NCBI GenBank assembly: GCA_016932235.1
Contig: JAFGDF010000318.1
Location: forward strand, 1 to 42,183
DNA from: Deltaproteobacteria bacterium
GTDB taxonomy: Bacteria; Desulfobacterota; DSM-4660; Desulfatiglandales; HGW-15
DNA length: 42,183 nt
Direction of reading: 5' to 3'
The notes beneath the pieces are model-generated. The model was not told where the DNA came from and made no database searches. It saw only the letters and a program-made list of their open reading frames with translations. Below are positions 40,826-42,183 of the stretch, piece after piece (position 1 is the stretch's first letter; each line of letters starts with the position of its first letter). Made by a program: the position numbers and the translations under genes.

Positions 40826-42047
40826 AAATATTAAGCCTTTTTCAAATGATATTCCGAAAAAGATAGATGAAAATATATTAATGGGCACTGACGTGACAAT
40901 TTCCGATCACAGCCATATATACCTTGACCATAACGCGACAACACCGGTGGCCCCGGAGTCCATTAACGCCATGATGCCCTACCTGAAGGAAGAATTCGGC
41001 AACCCTTCCAGTAATTACCCATTGGGAATAAGGGCCAGGGAGGGAGTAGAAAAAGCCCGGAAGGACGTCGCCGACCTGATAGGATGCGATGCGGTTGAAG
41101 TGATCTTCACATCAGGAGGAAGTGAATCCAATAATATGGTGCTCAAAGGCAGTATTGATTTCAATGCTCCGACCGAAAATCATATCATAACTTCTGCGGT
41201 CGAGCATCCGGCTGTTCTTAATCCACTCTTTTTCCTAATGGAATTAGGGGTAAAGGTGAGTATCCTGCCGGTTGACCGCTTTGGCCGGGTTGACCCAGAT
41301 GACGTAAAAAAGGCATTAAGTCCGGCGACAAAATTAATATCCGTCATGCTGGCCAATAACGAGACAGGGACAATCCAGCCTGTTAAAGAGATAGCCGAAA
41401 TAGCGCGGAAGAATAATGTTCCCGTTCACACCGACGCTGCCCAGGCTGTAGGGAAGATTCCGGTTGATGTTAATGAACTGGGGGTTGATTTTCTCAGCCT
41501 TGCCGGGCATAAACTTTACGCTCCGAAAGGCATCGGAGCCCTCTATCTTAGAAACGGTTCGGATATCAGGCCGCTTATTCACGGCGCGGACCAGGAACAT
41601 GGGAAAAGAGCGGGGACTGAAAATGTTGTATTATCTGTCGGTCTTGGTACCGCATGTAAAGTCGCGCGCGAACGCCTTAATGAGGATATTAGGACTGTCA
41701 CGGCCATGCGGGAAAGGCTTCAGGTTTTGCTTGTTGAAGGAATCAAGGATCTTGTGATCAATGGGCATATAAAAGATCGCCTGCCCAACACCCTTAGCGT
41801 TTCTGTCCCAAACATGGACGGCGCCAAAATACTGGCCGATATACCCGGATTGTACGCGTCAACCGGAGCAGCCTGCCATGACAGAAAAGTGAAATTATCT
41901 CGCGTGCTTGCAGCCATGGCGGTCCCTCCAGAAATAGGGATGGGAACTATAAGACTGAGCCTCGGGAGAAACAATACTATGGATCAAATAGAAGAAGCCG
42001 CAAGGATGATCTGCGCAAGTATCAAAAAAGCAAGGAGTCATCAGTAG
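40818..42047 (+). CDS. Cysteine desulfurase (NifS/IscS-like)
   Basis: This 409-residue fold-type I PLP enzyme releases sulfur from cysteine for Fe-S clusters. It shows YLDHNATTPV, FTSGGSESNN, the His of SAVEHPAV, the PLP Lys232 in AGHKLYAPKG, and the sulfur-carrying Cys353 in STGAACHDRK. The last loop differs from the usual SSGSACSS but the Cys is in place. The start may be GTG 40818 (8-bp overlap with pckG) or ATG 40881, nearer the family N-terminus. Neither has a strong ribosome site. Its job beside pckG is unexplained. Confidence 0.9.
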   Translation: MFENIKPFSNDIPKKIDENILMGTDVTISDHSHIYLDHNATTPVAPESINAMMPYLKEEFGNPSSNYPLGIRAREGVEKARKDVADLIGCDAVEVIFTSGGSESNNMVLKGSIDFNAPTENHIITSAVEHPAVLNPLFFLMELGVKVSILPVDRFGRVDPDDVKKALSPATKLISVMLANNETGTIQPVKEIAEIARKNNVPVHTDAAQAVGKIPVDVNELGVDFLSLAGHKLYAPKGIGALYLRNGSDIRPLIHGADQEHGKRAGTENVVLSVGLGTACKVARERLNEDIRTVTAMRERLQVLLVEGIKDLVINGHIKDRLPNTLSVSVPNMDGAKILADIPGLYASTGAACHDRKVKLSRVLAAMAVPPEIGMGTIRLSLGRNNTMDQIEEAARMICASIKKARSHQ

Positions 42048-42052
42048 CCAAA

Positions 42053-42183
42053 ATCCACCATCAAATCTAAGACAATATAGTAATGATGCTGGATTCTGGC
42101 GTAACCCTGGCCACCAGCGAGGTGCCAGATGCAAGGCGCCAAGGAGCGACGACTGAGACGTATAAGTAATACGCCGCAAGGAG
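42053..42183 (+). mobile_element. 241-bp MITE-like element, copy 3 (cut by window end)
   Basis: The left terminal repeat ATCCACCATCAA (42053-42064) and the next ~115 bases match copies 1 and 2, including the GTATAAGTAATAC hairpin. It begins 5 bp after the desulfurase stop. The right end lies outside the window. All three copies face the same way. Confidence 0.85.

Overview
This 42.2-kb window looks like chromosomal DNA of an anaerobic deltaproteobacterium (Desulfobacterota or a close relative such as Syntrophia). That is inference from gene content: a Na+-pumping oxaloacetate decarboxylase with pyruvate phosphate dikinase and GTP-type PEP carboxykinase, a MglA-type GTPase in an operon with PATAN/cyclic-nucleotide-binding and PilZ proteins, a cytochrome bd-superfamily protein carrying a haem c domain, and frequent TTG/GTG starts. 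I saw no rRNA, tRNA, CRISPR array, prophage or intact insertion sequence.

Layout. 1-2746: a two-gene bd-type membrane complex behind a sigma70-like promoter and a perfect FNR box. 2760-6382: a FadR-type regulator, a lone NFACT-R protein, and an MFS transporter with an FAA-hydrolase-family enzyme. 6397-12944: a nucleotide-sugar dehydrogenase, an LhgO-like oxidase, tilS, and an ilvE-mtnA pair. 13417-15368: an NCS2 permease translationally coupled to a J-domain/receiver fusion. 15405-19918: a minus-strand signalling operon (PilZ, TPR-like protein, MglA-type GTPase, PATAN-cNMP protein) that runs on into a queuosine-precursor transporter with a damaged start and a NUDIX hydrolase. 20550-23910: an HD-domain protein, dsbD and fabH. 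24558-30146: an atypical GAPDH coupled to a 1437-residue protein with PPDK-like ATP-grasp and phosphohistidine domains but no PEP barrel. 30266-31690: an SH3b protein, an unassigned small protein and an orphan HTH protein. 31877-38139: oadG-oadA-oadB-ppdK. 38867-42047: pckG overlapping a cysteine desulfurase.

Most of the right half serves the PEP-pyruvate-oxaloacetate node (OAD, PPDK, PEPCK, GAPDH and the PPDK-like protein). It suggests a gluconeogenic or reversible C3/C4 switch partly driven by the sodium gradient.

The intergenic DNA is unusually rich in small repeats of three kinds. The first is a 241-bp MITE-like element with 12-bp perfect terminal inverted repeats (20217, 24017, and 42053 cut by the window end). 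The second is a 131-bp unit bounded by 9-bp terminal direct repeats (31151 and 38620 full length, about 45-116 partial). The third is a family of 27-29-nt REP-like hairpins with an AAA loop (324, 20117, 31804, perhaps 19541). A 35-codon stub matching the start of REP-associated tyrosine transposases lies at 13211. These repeats, the truncated bd-type oxidase with its c-type haem, the J-domain/receiver fusion and the GAPDH/PPDK-like pair are the most unusual content.
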